Of a stretch of DNA of 46,095 nucleotides, positions 7,246-20,357 are shown piece after piece. Position 1 is the first letter of the stretch. Every line of letters begins with the position of its first letter. The stretch covers positions 1 through 46,095 of the forward strand of contig NZ_JMPL01000026.1 of NCBI RefSeq assembly GCF_000735365.1, written 5' to 3'. This stretch comes from Kluyvera ascorbata ATCC 33433. Lineage in GTDB: Bacteria > Pseudomonadota > Gammaproteobacteria > Enterobacterales > Enterobacteriaceae. Below the pieces are notes generated by a model. The model searched no databases, was not told the origin of the DNA, and worked only from the letters and a program-made list of their open reading frames with translations. The position numbers and the translations under genes are program-made.

Positions 7246-8583
7246 TCAATGTGCGTCAATAAACACAATCTTCAGGATAAACAGCAGTGCGACAACAATC
7301 ACGCACGGGCTGAGGTCGCGGAAGCGGCCGGTACCAATCTTCATCACCAGGTAAGAGATAAAGCCCAGCGCGATACCTTCAGTGATTGAGAAGCTGAACG
7401 GCATCATCACGGCGGTAATAAACGCTGGAACGGCTTCGGTCAGATCATCCCACTTCACGCGAGACAGGCTGGATGTCATCAGGACACCCACGTAAATCAG
7501 CGCACCCGCAGCCGCGTAGCCCGGCACCATACCCGCCAGCGGCGACAGGAAGATAACCAGCAGGAACAGCAGACCGACGACGACCGCCGTCAGACCAGTA
7601 CGACCGCCTACGGACACACCGGAGGAGGATTCGATATACGCGGTAACGGAAGAGGTACCGATAAAAGAGCCCGCAACCGAGGAGACGCTATCCACGAACA
7701 GCGCCTGCTTCATGCGTGGGAACTTGCCTTTCGCATCGGCCAGGCCGGCTTTATCGGTCACGCCAATCAGCGTACCGGAGGAGTCAAACAGGTTTACCAG
7801 CATGAAGGAGAAGATAACTCCAGCCAGACCCAGGTTGAAGGAGCCTGCAAGGTCAACGTGGCCGACCACGGTGGTAATGCTCGGCGGCGCCGAAACGATG
7901 CCGCTATAGTGCACATCACCCAGCATCCAGCCCAGCAGCGTAGTCACCACGATAGAGACCAGCACCGCCGCGTGAATGTTGCGGGAGGCCAGAATCGCAA
8001 TGATAAAGAAGCCCAGCACGCCCAGCAGTACGCTGTGAGAGGTCAGATTACCGATAGAAACCAGCGTGTCCTGGTTCGCGACGATAACGCCCGCGTTTTT
8101 CAGGCCCATCATGCCGATGAACAGCCCGATACCGCTGGTGATACCCACACGCAGGCTCACCGGGATATTGGCAATCATCCAGTAACGCACGCGGAAAATC
8201 GTCAACAGCAGCAGACCGATAGCGCCCCAGAAGATGGCACCCATACCTACCTGCCACGGCAAGCCCATCGCCTGCACCACCACGAACGCGAAGAATGCGT
8301 TCAGGCCCATTGCCGGTGCCAGTGCTACCGGCAGGTTGGCGAATACGCCCATCAGGATACTGCCCAGCGCCGCAATCAGGCAGGTGGTAACGAACACCGC
8401 GCTGGTGTCCATGCCAGCAACGCCAAGAATTTGCGGGTTAACGAAAACGATGTAGACCATCGTCAGGAAGGTCGTGAAACCGGCGATCACTTCGGTACGT
8501 GCCGTCGTGCCGTGCTCGCGCAGCTTAAACACGCGCTCCAGTATCCCCTGACCGGAAGCCGGGGTGGTGTGTTGTTGACTCAT
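7246..8583 (-). CDS. adeP: Adenine permease AdeP
   Basis: A 445-residue integral membrane protein of the AzgA branch of the NCS2 nucleobase transporters, equal in length to E. coli AdeP (YieG) and nearly identical to it. It has many hydrophobic segments, including the conserved GLNAFFAF stretch (about 94-101), VNLFDSSGTLIGVTDKAGL (about 263-281) and GTSSVTAYIESSSGVSVGGR (about 309-328), the substrate-site regions of the family. It imports adenine with protons across the inner membrane for purine salvage. It is divergently transcribed from yieH across a 169-base gap and converges on chrR. Confidence 0.96.
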   Translation of the reverse strand: MSQQHTTPASGQGILERVFKLREHGTTARTEVIAGFTTFLTMVYIVFVNPQILGVAGMDTSAVFVTTCLIAALGSILMGVFANLPVALAPAMGLNAFFAFVVVQAMGLPWQVGMGAIFWGAIGLLLLTIFRVRYWMIANIPVSLRVGITSGIGLFIGMMGLKNAGVIVANQDTLVSIGNLTSHSVLLGVLGFFIIAILASRNIHAAVLVSIVVTTLLGWMLGDVHYSGIVSAPPSITTVVGHVDLAGSFNLGLAGVIFSFMLVNLFDSSGTLIGVTDKAGLADAKGKFPRMKQALFVDSVSSVAGSFIGTSSVTAYIESSSGVSVGGRTGLTAVVVGLLFLLVIFLSPLAGMVPGYAAAGALIYVGVLMTSSLSRVKWDDLTEAVPAFITAVMMPFSFSITEGIALGFISYLVMKIGTGRFRDLSPCVIVVALLFILKIVFIDAH

Positions 8584-8752
8584 TATTAATTTCCGCAGAC
8601 ATGGAAGGAAAATTCGTCGCTATCCTATACCAAAATGCGACAATAGGCGCGGTTGTGAGATACTTTTTTTCATTGATTTTGCTTATACGGCAACGATTGC
8701 GTCTCCCAATTCGGCATTACGTAAACGTTAAACTTGTTAAAAAGGAAATGAC

Positions 8753-9418
8753 ATGTCCGGAGTTGAAGCGGTTTTTTTCGACTGTGACGGTACGCTGGTA
8801 GACAGCGAAGTGATCTGTTCACGGGCCTACGTCCATATGTTTAAAACATTTGGCATCACGCTCGATCTGGAAGAGATTTTTAAACGTTTCAAGGGCGTAA
8901 AGCTCTACGAGATTATCGACATCATCAACGATGAGCACGGTACTCAGTTAGAAAAAGCTGAGCTAGAACCGGTTTACCGCGCCGAGGTCGCACGCCTGTT
9001 CGACACCGAGCTGGAAGTGATCGCCGGGGCGAATGCGCTGCTCGACGCAGTTAGCGTGCCGATGTGCGTCGTATCAAACGGCCCGGTCAGCAAAATGCAG
9101 CATTCGCTGGGCAAGCTGGGGATGTTGCATCATTTCCCGGAGAAGCTATTCAGCGGCTACGACATCCAACGCTGGAAGCCTGACCCGGCGCTGATGCACC
9201 ATGCGGCAAAAGCGATGAACGTGGATGTGGAGAAGTGTATTCTGGTGGATGACTCTACCGCTGGCGCACAGTCGGGGATTGATGCGGGTATGGAGGTGTT
9301 CTATTTCTGCGCCGACCCGCACAACAAACCGATTAACCATCCAAAGGTGACGACGTTTACCGATCTCGCGGAACTGCCTGCGCTGTGGAAAGCGCGCGGG
9401 TGGGATATTACGCAATAA
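8753..9418 (+). CDS. yieH: 6-phosphogluconate phosphatase YieH (HAD family)
   Basis: A 221-residue haloacid dehalogenase-like hydrolase with the full set of motifs: FFDCDGTLVDS near the N-terminus (nucleophile Asp10, acid/base Asp12), VVSNGP (motif II, about 104-109), KPDP (about 142-145) and ILVDDSTAGAQSG (motif IV, about 163-175). A cap domain lies between motifs I and II. E. coli YieH dephosphorylates 6-phosphogluconate and related sugar phosphates in vitro; its in vivo role is less clear. AAGGAAATGAC before the ATG gives a good ribosome binding site. The gene is followed by a REP element and the terminator shared with phoU. Confidence 0.94.
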   Translation: MSGVEAVFFDCDGTLVDSEVICSRAYVHMFKTFGITLDLEEIFKRFKGVKLYEIIDIINDEHGTQLEKAELEPVYRAEVARLFDTELEVIAGANALLDAVSVPMCVVSNGPVSKMQHSLGKLGMLHHFPEKLFSGYDIQRWKPDPALMHHAAKAMNVDVEKCILVDDSTAGAQSGIDAGMEVFYFCADPHNKPINHPKVTTFTDLAELPALWKARGWDITQ

Positions 9419-9419
9419 C

Positions 9420-9449
9420 GCCTGATGGCGCGAAGCTTATCGGGCCGAC
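9420..9449. repeat. REP element downstream of yieH
   Basis: The sequence GCCTGATGGCGCGAAGCTTA followed by TCGGGCCGAC has the imperfect-palindrome form of enterobacterial REP units (GCCxGATGxCG...CTTATCxGGCC-TAC). It lies directly after the yieH stop codon, the usual extragenic position between convergent genes. Confidence 0.7.
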
Positions 9450-9484
9450 AACCTTAGCCCGCCTGAGCGCAGCAACGATAGAGA

Positions 9485-9514
9485 ACAAAAAACCTGCCGA
9501 GGCAGGTTTTTTTA
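9485..9514. terminator. Bidirectional terminator between yieH and phoU
   Basis: AACCTGCC (9491-9498) and GGCAGGTT (9501-9508) form a stem with a GA loop, flanked by an A-run on the left and a T-run (to 9513) on the right. This is the classic symmetric intrinsic terminator and can stop both yieH (plus strand) and the pst-phoU transcript (minus strand). Confidence 0.9.
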
Positions 9515-9529
9515 ACGCGTTTTAAGCGA

Positions 9530-10255
9530 TCACTCTTTCGGGTCTTTTCCCGCCAGCAGCTTATCCAGCTCATCACCGCCCACGTGACGGAAGTCTTGCC
9601 CCTTCACGAAGTAGAAGATGTATTCGCAGATATTCTGGCAGCGGTCGCCGATACGCTCGATAGAGCGCGCACAGAACAGCGCGGTCAGCACGCTTGGAAT
9701 GGTGCGCGAGTCTTCCATCATGTAGGTCATCAACTGACGCACGATGCCTTCATATTCCTGGTCAACTTTCTTATCTTCACGATAAATACGCACCGCTTCG
9801 TCGAGATCCATACGCGCGAACGCATCCAGCACGTCATGCAGCATCTGCACGGTGTGGCGGCCCAATGACTCCAGACTGACCAGCAGCGGCTGGTGCTGTT
9901 GGGAGAATTTCTCCAGCGCAGTACGGCAGATTTTATCCGCGACGTCACCAATACGTTCCAGCTCGGCGATGGTTTTGATAATCGCCATCACCAGACGCAG
10001 GTCGCTCGCCGTTGGCTGGCGCTTGGCGATGATGCGCACGCAGGCTTCATCAATCGCCACTTCCATCATGTTGACGTGCTTATCGCCGTCGATGACGCGC
10101 TTCGCCAGTTCGCTATCCTGGTTGTGCATGGCGGTAATCGCATCAGAAAGCTGCTGCTCTACCATGCCGCCCATGGTCATCACCTGGGTGCGGATGCTTT
10201 CCAGTTCTGCGTTGAACTGGCCGGAAATATGTTTATTAAGGTTTAAATTATCCAC
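9530..10255 (-). CDS. phoU: Phosphate signalling complex protein PhoU
   Basis: A 241-residue all-helical protein, same length as E. coli PhoU. It contains two PhoU repeats, each with an E-R-I-G-D metal-binding signature: [13 protein letters not shown] (about 93-105) and [14 protein letters not shown] (about 197-210). PhoU binds the PstB transporter and the PhoR kinase and keeps the Pho regulon off when phosphate is plentiful. The chosen start is the GTG at 10255, which gives the E. coli N-terminus ([16 protein letters not shown]) and follows GGGAGAG; a longer reading to 10351 overlaps pstB and lacks support. It is the last gene of pstSCAB-phoU, 13 bases after pstB. Confidence 0.95.
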   Translation of the reverse strand: MDNLNLNKHISGQFNAELESIRTQVMTMGGMVEQQLSDAITAMHNQDSELAKRVIDGDKHVNMMEVAIDEACVRIIAKRQPTASDLRLVMAIIKTIAELERIGDVADKICRTALEKFSQQHQPLLVSLESLGRHTVQMLHDVLDAFARMDLDEAVRIYREDKKVDQEYEGIVRQLMTYMMEDSRTIPSVLTALFCARSIERIGDRCQNICEYIFYFVKGQDFRHVGGDELDKLLAGKDPKE

Positions 10256-10268
10256 AGTTCTCTCCCGA

Positions 10269-12946
<2,678 letters not shown>

Positions 12947-12988
12947 TCACTCTTTCCAGTTTAAAATCCGCCACGACGTTTACTAGTT

Positions 12989-13008
12989 GCCCGGCGTTTC
13001 CGCCGGGC
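12989..13008 (-). terminator. pstS-pstC intergenic hairpin
   Basis: GCCCGGCG (12989-12996) and CGCCGGGC (13001-13008) form an 8-bp GC stem with a four-base loop just after the pstS stop codon. No T-run follows in the minus direction, so it is more likely a partial attenuator or an mRNA 3'-end stabiliser than a full terminator. This fits the need for more PstS than permease. Confidence 0.55.
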
Positions 13009-13016
13009 TACCGTAA

Positions 13017-14096
<1,080 letters not shown>

Positions 14097-14123
14097 CTAC
14101 GAGGAGCAAAATAGGACAATCAG

Positions 14124-14163
14124 GTGACAGTTATATGTAAGGTTTATTACAGTTTAATGACAA
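14124..14163 (-). promoter_or_regulatory. Two PhoB binding sites (Pho boxes) upstream of pstS
   Basis: Read on the minus strand, TTGTCATTAAACTGTAAT (14163-14146) and CTTACATATAACTGTCAC (14141-14124) are 18-bp Pho boxes, each a pair of CTGTCAT-like 7-mers with a 4-base AT spacer. They are 22 bases apart, the spacing required for cooperative PhoB binding. They lie 67 bases or more from the pstS start, in place of a -35 element. This matches the E. coli pstS promoter and indicates induction on phosphate starvation. Confidence 0.9.
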
Positions 14164-14299
14164 CGAAAACCATGCGAAAAATAATATTATTAAATAATTA
14201 TAAATCAGTTGGTTACGAAAATAATTTACAATGAAATTACGGCAAAATTTTCTTTTTATGACAGCCCAAAAGTCATGGTTTATGACAACTTCTGGCGAT

Positions 14300-14336
14300 A
14301 AAAAAAAATCCGGCTGTGCCTAAAGCAGAGCCGGAT
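14300..14336 (-). terminator. glmS intrinsic terminator
   Basis: On the minus strand ATCCGGCT (14336-14329) pairs with AGCCGGAT (14315-14308) and is followed by an eight-base T-run. It lies about 20 bases after the glmS stop codon and ends the glmU-glmS transcript before the pstS promoter. Confidence 0.9.
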
Positions 14337-14354
14337 CGTTTTAACTAAACGAAC

Positions 14355-16184
14355 TTATTCGACGGTAACCGACTTCGCCAGGTTACGCGGCTGATCCACA
14401 TCGGTGCCTTTAATCAGCGCCACGTGGTAAGCCAGCAGCTGTAGCGGCACGGTGTAGAAAATAGGTGCAATCACCTCTTCCACATGCGGCATCTCGATGA
14501 TGTGCATATTGTCGCTGTTGCTGAACGCCGCATCTTTGTCGGCAAACACGTACAGCTCACCGCCGCGCGCGCGCACCTCTTCAATGTTGGATTTCAGTTT
14601 TTCCAGCAGTTCGTTATTTGGCGCAACCACGATAACCGGCATGTCCGCGTCGATAAGCGCCAGCGGGCCGTGTTTCAGCTCGCCTGCGGCATACGCTTCC
14701 GCGTGAATGTAGGAGATCTCTTTGAGCTTCAGCGCACCTTCTAGCGCGATCGGATACTGATCGCCACGTCCCAGGAACAGCGCGTGATGCTTGTCGGAGA
14801 AATCTTCTGCAAGCAGCTCAATGCGTTTGTCCTGCGACAGCATCTGCTCAATGCGGCTTGGCAGCGCCTGCAGCGCATGAACAATCTCATGCTCTACGGA
14901 GGCATCCGCCCCTTTCAGGCGCGCCATCTTCGCCACCAGCATCAACAGTACCGTCAGCTGAGTGGTAAACGCTTTGGTGGACGCCACGCCAATTTCCGCC
15001 CCGGCATTGGTCATAATCGCCAGATCGGACTCACGCACCAGCGACGAGCCAGCAACGTTACAAATCGCCAATGAGCCCAGATAACCCAGCTCTTTGGTCA
15101 GGCGCAGGCCTGCCAGCGTGTCGGCGGTTTCGCCAGACTGCGACAGGGTGATGACCAGGCTGTTCGGGCGAACGGCCGATTTGCGATAGCGGAATTCCGA
15201 GGCGATTTCGACGTCGCACGGCATACCGGCCAGTGATTCAAACCAGTAGCGTGCGACCATCCCGGAGTTATAGGACGTGCCGCAGGCGATAATCTGGATA
15301 TGCTCAACGCGAGAAAGCAGCGCGTCGGCCTGTGGGCCCAGCTCGCTGAGATCCACTTCGCCGTGGCTAATACGCCCGGTTAAGGTGTTTTTGATGGCGT
15401 TAGGCTGTTCGTAGATCTCTTTCTGCATGTAGTGGCGATAGATACCTTTATCGCCCGCATCGTATTGCAGGTTAGATTCGATTTCCTGACGCTTCACGCT
15501 GGCACCAGATTTGTCGAAGACCGCGACCGAACGGCGCGTCACTTCGGCGATATCGCCCTCTTCCAGGAAGATAAAGCGGCGGGTGACCGGCAGCAGCGCC
15601 AGTTGATCAGAAGCGATAAAGTTCTCGCCCATGCCGAGGCCGATAACCAGCGGGCTACCAGAGCGCGCAGCCAGCAGCGTGCTTGGGTCGCGGGAATCCA
15701 TGATTACCGTGCCGTAGGCACCGCGAAGTTGCGGGATAGCGCGTAGTACCGCTTCACGCAGCGTACCGCCCTGTTCCATCTCCCAGTGCACCAGGTGAGC
15801 GATCACCTCGGTATCGGTCGCTGAAACAAAAACATAGCCACGCGCTTGCAGCATTTCGCGCAGCGGTTCGTGGTTTTCGATGATGCCGTTATGCACCACC
15901 GCAATGTGGTCAGAAACATGCGGATGCGCGTTGCCTTCCGACGGTTCGCCGTGGGTTGCCCAGCGGGTATGAGCAATACCGGTGCCGCCCACCAGCGGAT
16001 GTTCTTCCGCAGCTTGTGACAGCATCTGGACTTTCCCCAGACGACGCAGGCGGGTCATATGACCTTCGGCGTCCACCACGGCCAGACCCGCAGAGTCATA
16101 ACCACGGTATTCCAGGCGACGGAGACCTTCGAGAAGGATTTCAGCTACATCACGTTGCGCGACTGCGCCAACAATTCCACACAT
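14355..16184 (-). CDS. glmS: Glutamine--fructose-6-phosphate aminotransferase GlmS
   Basis: A 609-residue enzyme that makes glucosamine-6-phosphate from fructose-6-phosphate and glutamine, the first step of the hexosamine pathway for peptidoglycan and LPS. The N-terminal nucleophile Cys2 lies in MCGIVGA, with the class II glutaminase motifs HTRWATHG (about 72-79) and VVHNGIIEN. Two SIS sugar isomerase domains follow: [11 protein letters not shown] (about 300-310) and [20 protein letters not shown] (about 472-491). The C-terminus ends KSVTVE as in E. coli. It lies downstream of glmU, 172 bases away. In E. coli this mRNA is activated by the small RNA GlmZ; a similar control is likely here. Confidence 0.97.
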   Translation of the reverse strand: MCGIVGAVAQRDVAEILLEGLRRLEYRGYDSAGLAVVDAEGHMTRLRRLGKVQMLSQAAEEHPLVGGTGIAHTRWATHGEPSEGNAHPHVSDHIAVVHNGIIENHEPLREMLQARGYVFVSATDTEVIAHLVHWEMEQGGTLREAVLRAIPQLRGAYGTVIMDSRDPSTLLAARSGSPLVIGLGMGENFIASDQLALLPVTRRFIFLEEGDIAEVTRRSVAVFDKSGASVKRQEIESNLQYDAGDKGIYRHYMQKEIYEQPNAIKNTLTGRISHGEVDLSELGPQADALLSRVEHIQIIACGTSYNSGMVARYWFESLAGMPCDVEIASEFRYRKSAVRPNSLVITLSQSGETADTLAGLRLTKELGYLGSLAICNVAGSSLVRESDLAIMTNAGAEIGVASTKAFTTQLTVLLMLVAKMARLKGADASVEHEIVHALQALPSRIEQMLSQDKRIELLAEDFSDKHHALFLGRGDQYPIALEGALKLKEISYIHAEAYAAGELKHGPLALIDADMPVIVVAPNNELLEKLKSNIEEVRARGGELYVFADKDAAFSNSDNMHIIEMPHVEEVIAPIFYTVPLQLLAYHVALIKGTDVDQPRNLAKSVTVE

Positions 16185-16304
16185 AGTTTTCTATTCCGAT
16201 TTTGGCATTATGCCATGCGTTGTCGGTCAACCTGTTGCCCGTATTCCGGGCGCCCCGAGCCTTGTAGAGAGTGGGGTTATTTTTATAGGTACTGCTTTTG
16301 GGCG

Positions 16305-16351
16305 GGAGATTATGTTATCTCCTCACCCATGTAGACCTGTATCAGGTCTAC
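16305..16351 (-). promoter_or_regulatory. Hairpins in the glmU-glmS intergenic region
   Basis: Two stems are visible: GTAGACCTG (16331-16339) with CAGGTCTAC (16343-16351), and GGAGAT (16305-16310) with ATCTCC (16317-16322). They follow the glmU stop codon in the transcript. In E. coli the glmU-glmS mRNA is processed by RNase E near the glmU stop, and the glmS leader is controlled by GlmZ. These stems probably protect or shape the processed ends. The GlmZ pairing itself was not identified. Confidence 0.45.
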
Positions 16352-16356
16352 AGAAA

Positions 16357-17727
16357 TTACTTTTTCTTCACCGGGCGCTGCCAGCCTTGCTTGTGTACCT
16401 GCGGTACGCGGCTCAGCACCAGTTCGTTATCGGCAACGTCGCGGGTCACGGTAGTGCCAGCCGCGATGGTCACGCCTTTACCAATGGTGACCGGCGCCAC
16501 CAACTGGCTGTCGGAACCGACAAAGACGTCGTCGCCAATAATCGTTTTAAACTTGTTGGCGCCATCATAGTTGCAGGTAATGGTACCCGCACCGATGTTC
16601 ACGTTGTCGCCAATTTCCGCGTCGCCAAGGTAGGTCAGGTGACCAGCTTTCGAGCCTTTACCCAGACGCGCTTTTTTCATTTCGACGAAGTTACCCACGT
16701 GCGCGCCTTCCAGCAGCTCAGCGCCTGGACGCAGACGGGCAAACGGGCCGATGGTGCAAGCGGCTTCCAGATGAGCATCTTCCACCACGCTGTACGGGCT
16801 GATTTCACAGTCGTCGCCGATGGTGGCGTTTTTAATCACGCAGCCAGCGCCAATTTTGACGCGATGGCCCAGCACCACGTTGCCTTCAAGGATAACGTTA
16901 GTATCAATTTCGACATCACGCCCGTGAGACAGAGTGCCACGCAGGTCAAAGCGCGCCGGGTCACGCAGCATCACGCCAGCGAGCAGCAGTTTTTCTGCCT
17001 GCTCGGACTGATAAATACGCTCAAGACGGGAAAGCTGCAGGCGGTTATTCACGCCGTCAGTTTCGCTGATACGCGCCGGGTGAACCGCAGCAATTTCACG
17101 GCCTTCGTGGTATGCCATGGCGATAATATCGGTGATATAAAACTCGCCCTGTGCATTGTTGTTGTTCAGTTTCGCCAGCCAGCGCTTCAGGTCCGCGCCG
17201 TTAGCAATCAGGATACCGGTATTGATCTCCTGAATCTGACGCTGTGCGTCGGTGGCATCTTTGTGTTCGACGATACCGGTCACTTTGCCGTTTTCACGAG
17301 TAATGCGGCCATAGCCGCTCGGATCGTCCAGCACCACCGTCAGCAGGCCAATTCCGCCCTGCGGCTTGGCTTCGCGCAGGCGTTGCAGCGTCTCAACGGA
17401 GATCAGCGGCACGTCGCCGTAGAGCATCAGAATATCTTCGTCATCCGCGAAGAACGGCGCAGCCTGCTGCATCGCATGACCGGTGCCCAGTTGTTCAGCC
17501 TGTAGCACCCAGTTCAGGTTGTCGTCGGATAAGGTTTGCTTAAGTAAATCACCGCCGTGACCGTACACCAGGTGAACCCGGTTCGCGCCAACATGATTCG
17601 CGGCATCAATAACATGCTGCACCATCGGCTTGCCTGCCAGGGTGTGCAGCACTTTTGGGAGATCGGAATACATACGCGTGCCTTTGCCTGCGGCAAGGAT
17701 CACAACGCTCATGGTACGGTTAGACAT
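16357..17727 (-). CDS. glmU: Bifunctional UDP-GlcNAc pyrophosphorylase / glucosamine-1-P acetyltransferase GlmU
   Basis: A 456-residue two-domain enzyme, same length as E. coli GlmU. The N-terminal uridyltransferase carries [18 protein letters not shown] (11-28) with the catalytic Arg and Lys. The C-terminal half (from about 250) is a left-handed beta helix built of hexapeptide repeats ([19 protein letters not shown] and similar), with the acetyl-CoA site and His in the [18 protein letters not shown] segment. It acetylates glucosamine-1-phosphate, then couples it to UTP, giving UDP-N-acetylglucosamine. It is the first gene of the glmUS operon. Confidence 0.97.
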   Translation of the reverse strand: MSNRTMSVVILAAGKGTRMYSDLPKVLHTLAGKPMVQHVIDAANHVGANRVHLVYGHGGDLLKQTLSDDNLNWVLQAEQLGTGHAMQQAAPFFADDEDILMLYGDVPLISVETLQRLREAKPQGGIGLLTVVLDDPSGYGRITRENGKVTGIVEHKDATDAQRQIQEINTGILIANGADLKRWLAKLNNNNAQGEFYITDIIAMAYHEGREIAAVHPARISETDGVNNRLQLSRLERIYQSEQAEKLLLAGVMLRDPARFDLRGTLSHGRDVEIDTNVILEGNVVLGHRVKIGAGCVIKNATIGDDCEISPYSVVEDAHLEAACTIGPFARLRPGAELLEGAHVGNFVEMKKARLGKGSKAGHLTYLGDAEIGDNVNIGAGTITCNYDGANKFKTIIGDDVFVGSDSQLVAPVTIGKGVTIAAGTTVTRDVADNELVLSRVPQVHKQGWQRPVKKK

Positions 17728-17786
17728 AGGTATCCTGTCTGTAGATTAAGTATGAAGTAAACCGGGTTAACGTTGAAAATTCTACA

Positions 17787-17804
17787 TATTTTTCGCCATG
17801 AAAT
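17787..17804. promoter_or_regulatory. Possible NagC operator upstream of glmU
   Basis: TATTTTTCGCCATGAAAT resembles the NagC operator, an AT-rich imperfect palindrome centred on a TTTCG...CGAAA-type core. It lies 60 bases upstream of glmU, where E. coli carries a NagC activator site. The right half is diverged, so this is a tentative match. Confidence 0.35.
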
Positions 17805-18010
17805 GGCTTGATGATAAAACGTTCAACATCCCCTTTCGAACTGATTTTCTTCCCTTATTTTCGTCCATATCAAACGCGTTTGTCTTGTAAGAATTCGGCT
17901 CAATCGCCAGATAGCGCGCTATCTCTCTGCTTATATTGTTTTTTTGATACCTGAATAAAGAAACCCGTAATTTAAAACACCGTTTTATTTACTCATTATT
18001 GTGACGAACA

Positions 18011-18033
18011 AAAAAGAAACAGCGTTTTGATTT
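18011..18033. promoter_or_regulatory. Probable KdgR operator upstream of pelX
   Basis: The segment contains AAAAGAAACAGCGTTTTGAT, a good fit to the KdgR consensus (AAAWGAAACAnYGTTTYATTT), the repressor of pectin-catabolism genes in enterobacteria. It ends 38 bases before the pelX start, in position to block transcription. It supports induction of pelX by pectin breakdown products such as 2-keto-3-deoxygluconate. Confidence 0.55.
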
Positions 18034-18071
18034 GTTGATAATTACGGCGCTCAACCATTCAGGAAGATGAT

Positions 18072-20249
18072 ATGAAAAAGAAAATACCTCTGGCTCTGAC
18101 GCTTTGTAGCGCAGCACTCTCTCTTTCGGCACACGCCCAGGCGCCCCAGCAATGGAAGGCGATCGCTTTTGGACAATCCACTGATCTCAACTTCTCCTCT
18201 AACGTGTTGCCGGAGAAAGTGGGAGTTAACAACGTGACGATTGACGGTAAAACACTGACATCAGAGCAGATTGCCTCACTCAGCAAACCTATCACCATTG
18301 AAAGCCGTGGCGGTAAGATTGCCAACTCACATGACGGTCTGACCTTTTTCTACACCGCGCTGCCGAGCGATGAGAATTTTGTTCTCTCCGCCACGGTAAC
18401 CGTCGATCAGTTTGGCCCGGAGAATGGGGCAAAACCTGCGGCCCAGGAAGGTGCTGGACTACTCGTGCGCGACATTATTGGCATTCCTCGCCAGGAACCG
18501 TTGAAAGAGGGTTATGAAGAGTTTCCTGCGGCATCGAATATGGTGATGAACGCCATTATGACCCAGGATAAAAAAGACGATTATCGCGTGAAGCTACAGG
18601 CTATCTCGCGCAACGGCATCACCCAACCGTGGGGTAATGCGGGCTCTGAGATTAAAAAGGTAAGCTACAAGGAAGGCGTTGACCTGCGAGAGTCTCCGGC
18701 CTTCCGCCTTAAGCTCGAGCGAACCAACGAGGGCTTTATTACCGCCTGGGCGCCGGTTGGCAGCGAAGAGTGGATAACTCAACAGGTACCGAATGCCGAT
18801 CTGATTTCGGTTCAGGATAAAAAGCAGTACTACGTAGGTTTCTTTGCCTCCCGTAACGCGAAAATCACCGTGAGTGATGCCTCGCTGACCACGTCGACAG
18901 CCCAGACCGTCGCTTCGAAGCCGTTTATAGCAAAATCCTGGCCGGTGGTGATGCAGCTCGCATCCGGCAGTCAGAGCGCCGGGCCAAACTACACCTTACA
19001 GGCGCGAGCTAACTACGATGGTCTGTTCTCAGTGCGCCAGAACGAAGTGGTGATCGGGGAGAATAAACCGGTGAAAGCCGGCGAGATGTTTACCCTGCCA
19101 ACCACGCTTAAAGACAATAACAGCTTCCAGATTACATTTACCCCCACCAGCGGCAGCGATCGTTCGCCGGTTGAGCAGGAGCTTACCGTCAGCCAGCACA
19201 AAGCTGCGGCAAACAGCACGCTGTACGCCGCTGCAAATGGTAAAGCCGATGCCAAAGGCACGGCAGAAGCGCCTCTGGATTTAACCACCGCCATCGCGCT
19301 TGTGCCACCGGGCGGTAAAGTGGTGCTGGCAGCAGGCGACTATGCAAAAACGGATATCCCACTCTCCGCAAGCGGACTTGAGAATGGACGTAAAACGCTG
19401 GAAGCCAACGGTAAAGCGGTTATCCACGGTATGTTGCTGGACGGTCACTACTGGACGATTCGTGGTATCGATATCACCGACAAGAGCCTGCGTATTCAGG
19501 GAAGCCATAACCTTATCGAAAACGTCACGGCCTATCACAACGACGATACCGGGATTCAGATCTCTTCCGCCGATAAGATCGGTCGCCCGCTCTGGGCAAG
19601 CCATAACCGCGTGGTGAACTCAGAGTCTTACAGTAATGAAGATCCGGGTAAGATCAACGCCGACGGTTTTGCGGTGAAGATGCGCGTGGGCGAAGGTAAC
19701 CGCCTGGAAGGGTGCTATTCCCACGATAACATCGACGACGGTTTCGATCTGTTCAACAAGATTGAAGATGGCGCCAACGGCGTGGTGGTGATTGAGAACT
19801 CGATTGCCCGCAATAACACCAGCAACGGCTTCAAGCTCGGTGGCGAAGGCCAGCCGGTGGCCCACGAAATCCGCAATAGCATTGCTATTGGCAACCATCT
19901 CGATGGTTTCACCGATAACTTCAACCCAGGCAGGCTGGTGGTGGTGAATAACGTTGCCGTAGATAACCAGCGCTTCAACTTTATCTTCCGCCCAAGCCCG
20001 TACGGGGATGCCGAAACTCAGGGCGTGTTCAGCGACAACATTTCGCTGCGCAGCCAGCCGGGGAAATATGACGATGCGGTAGTGGGGAACGTTGATGCCA
20101 CCAACTACTTCATCGAGAAGGGAAAAAGCGTCAATACGGAAGGGAAGGAACTGCGCGCGGAAGATTTCCAGTCGCTGTCATTACCGCAGCCGCTGAAACG
20201 CAATGCGGACGGGAGTTTTGATACCGGGAATTTCCTGGCTAAGGATTGA
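18072..20249 (+). CDS. pelX: Secreted family PL9 exopolygalacturonate lyase (PelX-like)
   Basis: A 725-residue protein with a clear signal peptide (MKKKIPLALTLCSAALSLSA, cleaved near AHA-22). Residues 25-380 hold beta-sandwich-like accessory sequence. From about 385 onward lies a right-handed parallel beta-helix of PL9 pectate lyases. The family active site is intact: ADGFAVK (Asp531), DDGFD (Asp555, Asp556, Asp559, calcium ligands) and NGFKLGG (Lys588, catalytic base), matching Dickeya Pel9A. It should cleave polygalacturonate by beta-elimination, probably releasing disaccharides in the periplasm as PelX does. AGGAAGATGATATG gives a fair ribosome site. It sits alone between glmU and atpC, a position without such a gene in E. 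coli. It is the only pectin-related gene in the window. Confidence 0.85.
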   Translation: MKKKIPLALTLCSAALSLSAHAQAPQQWKAIAFGQSTDLNFSSNVLPEKVGVNNVTIDGKTLTSEQIASLSKPITIESRGGKIANSHDGLTFFYTALPSDENFVLSATVTVDQFGPENGAKPAAQEGAGLLVRDIIGIPRQEPLKEGYEEFPAASNMVMNAIMTQDKKDDYRVKLQAISRNGITQPWGNAGSEIKKVSYKEGVDLRESPAFRLKLERTNEGFITAWAPVGSEEWITQQVPNADLISVQDKKQYYVGFFASRNAKITVSDASLTTSTAQTVASKPFIAKSWPVVMQLASGSQSAGPNYTLQARANYDGLFSVRQNEVVIGENKPVKAGEMFTLPTTLKDNNSFQITFTPTSGSDRSPVEQELTVSQHKAAANSTLYAAANGKADAKGTAEAPLDLTTAIALVPPGGKVVLAAGDYAKTDIPLSASGLENGRKTLEANGKAVIHGMLLDGHYWTIRGIDITDKSLRIQGSHNLIENVTAYHNDDTGIQISSADKIGRPLWASHNRVVNSESYSNEDPGKINADGFAVKMRVGEGNRLEGCYSHDNIDDGFDLFNKIEDGANGVVVIENSIARNNTSNGFKLGGEGQPVAHEIRNSIAIGNHLDGFTDNFNPGRLVVVNNVAVDNQRFNFIFRPSPYGDAETQGVFSDNISLRSQPGKYDDAVVGNVDATNYFIEKGKSVNTEGKELRAEDFQSLSLPQPLKRNADGSFDTGNFLAKD

Positions 20250-20260
20250 GAAACCACTTC

Positions 20261-20334
20261 CCCGGCGGTGCTTCGCTTGGTCGGGCTACATGATTGGGTA
20301 GCCCGGACGAGGTGCGCTAGCACCGACTCCGGGA
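20261..20334. repeat. Paired REP-like inverted repeats (BIME) after pelX
   Basis: Two GC-rich imperfect palindromes in opposite orientation: one at 20261-20289 (CCCGGCGG...GGTCGGGCTAC) and one at 20298-20334 (GTAGCCCGGACGAGG...CTCCGGGA). They have the GTAGCCCGG...CGGGCTAC form common between genes in Enterobacter and Klebsiella. Placement just after a stop codon is typical. They may stabilise the pelX mRNA 3' end. Confidence 0.6.
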
Positions 20335-20357
20335 AATTCTCCGGCCTACAAAATACA

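Larger units (their letters stand above)
17728..18071. other. Divergent control region between glmU and pelX
   Basis: This 344-base gap holds no gene. It must contain the glmU promoter(s) on the minus strand and the pelX promoter on the plus strand. A NagC-like site lies near glmU and a KdgR-like site near pelX. The rest is AT-rich with no further confident elements. Confidence 0.6.

Noticed and set aside
7858-8589. A 243-codon open frame opposite adeP
   Set aside because: Its composition (many His, Gln, Arg) is typical of an antisense reading of a membrane-protein gene; no ribosome site or homology is apparent.
8719-8733. A possible PurR operator (ACGTAAACGTTAAAC) between adeP and yieH
   Set aside because: Only the central AAACGTT core fits; outer positions of the palindrome are mismatched, and it lies nearer yieH than adeP.
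16210-17505. A 431-codon open frame on the plus strand opposite glmU
   Set aside because: It lies antisense to a fully recognised glmU, has no ribosome site or family resemblance, and long antisense frames are common in GC-biased codon usage.
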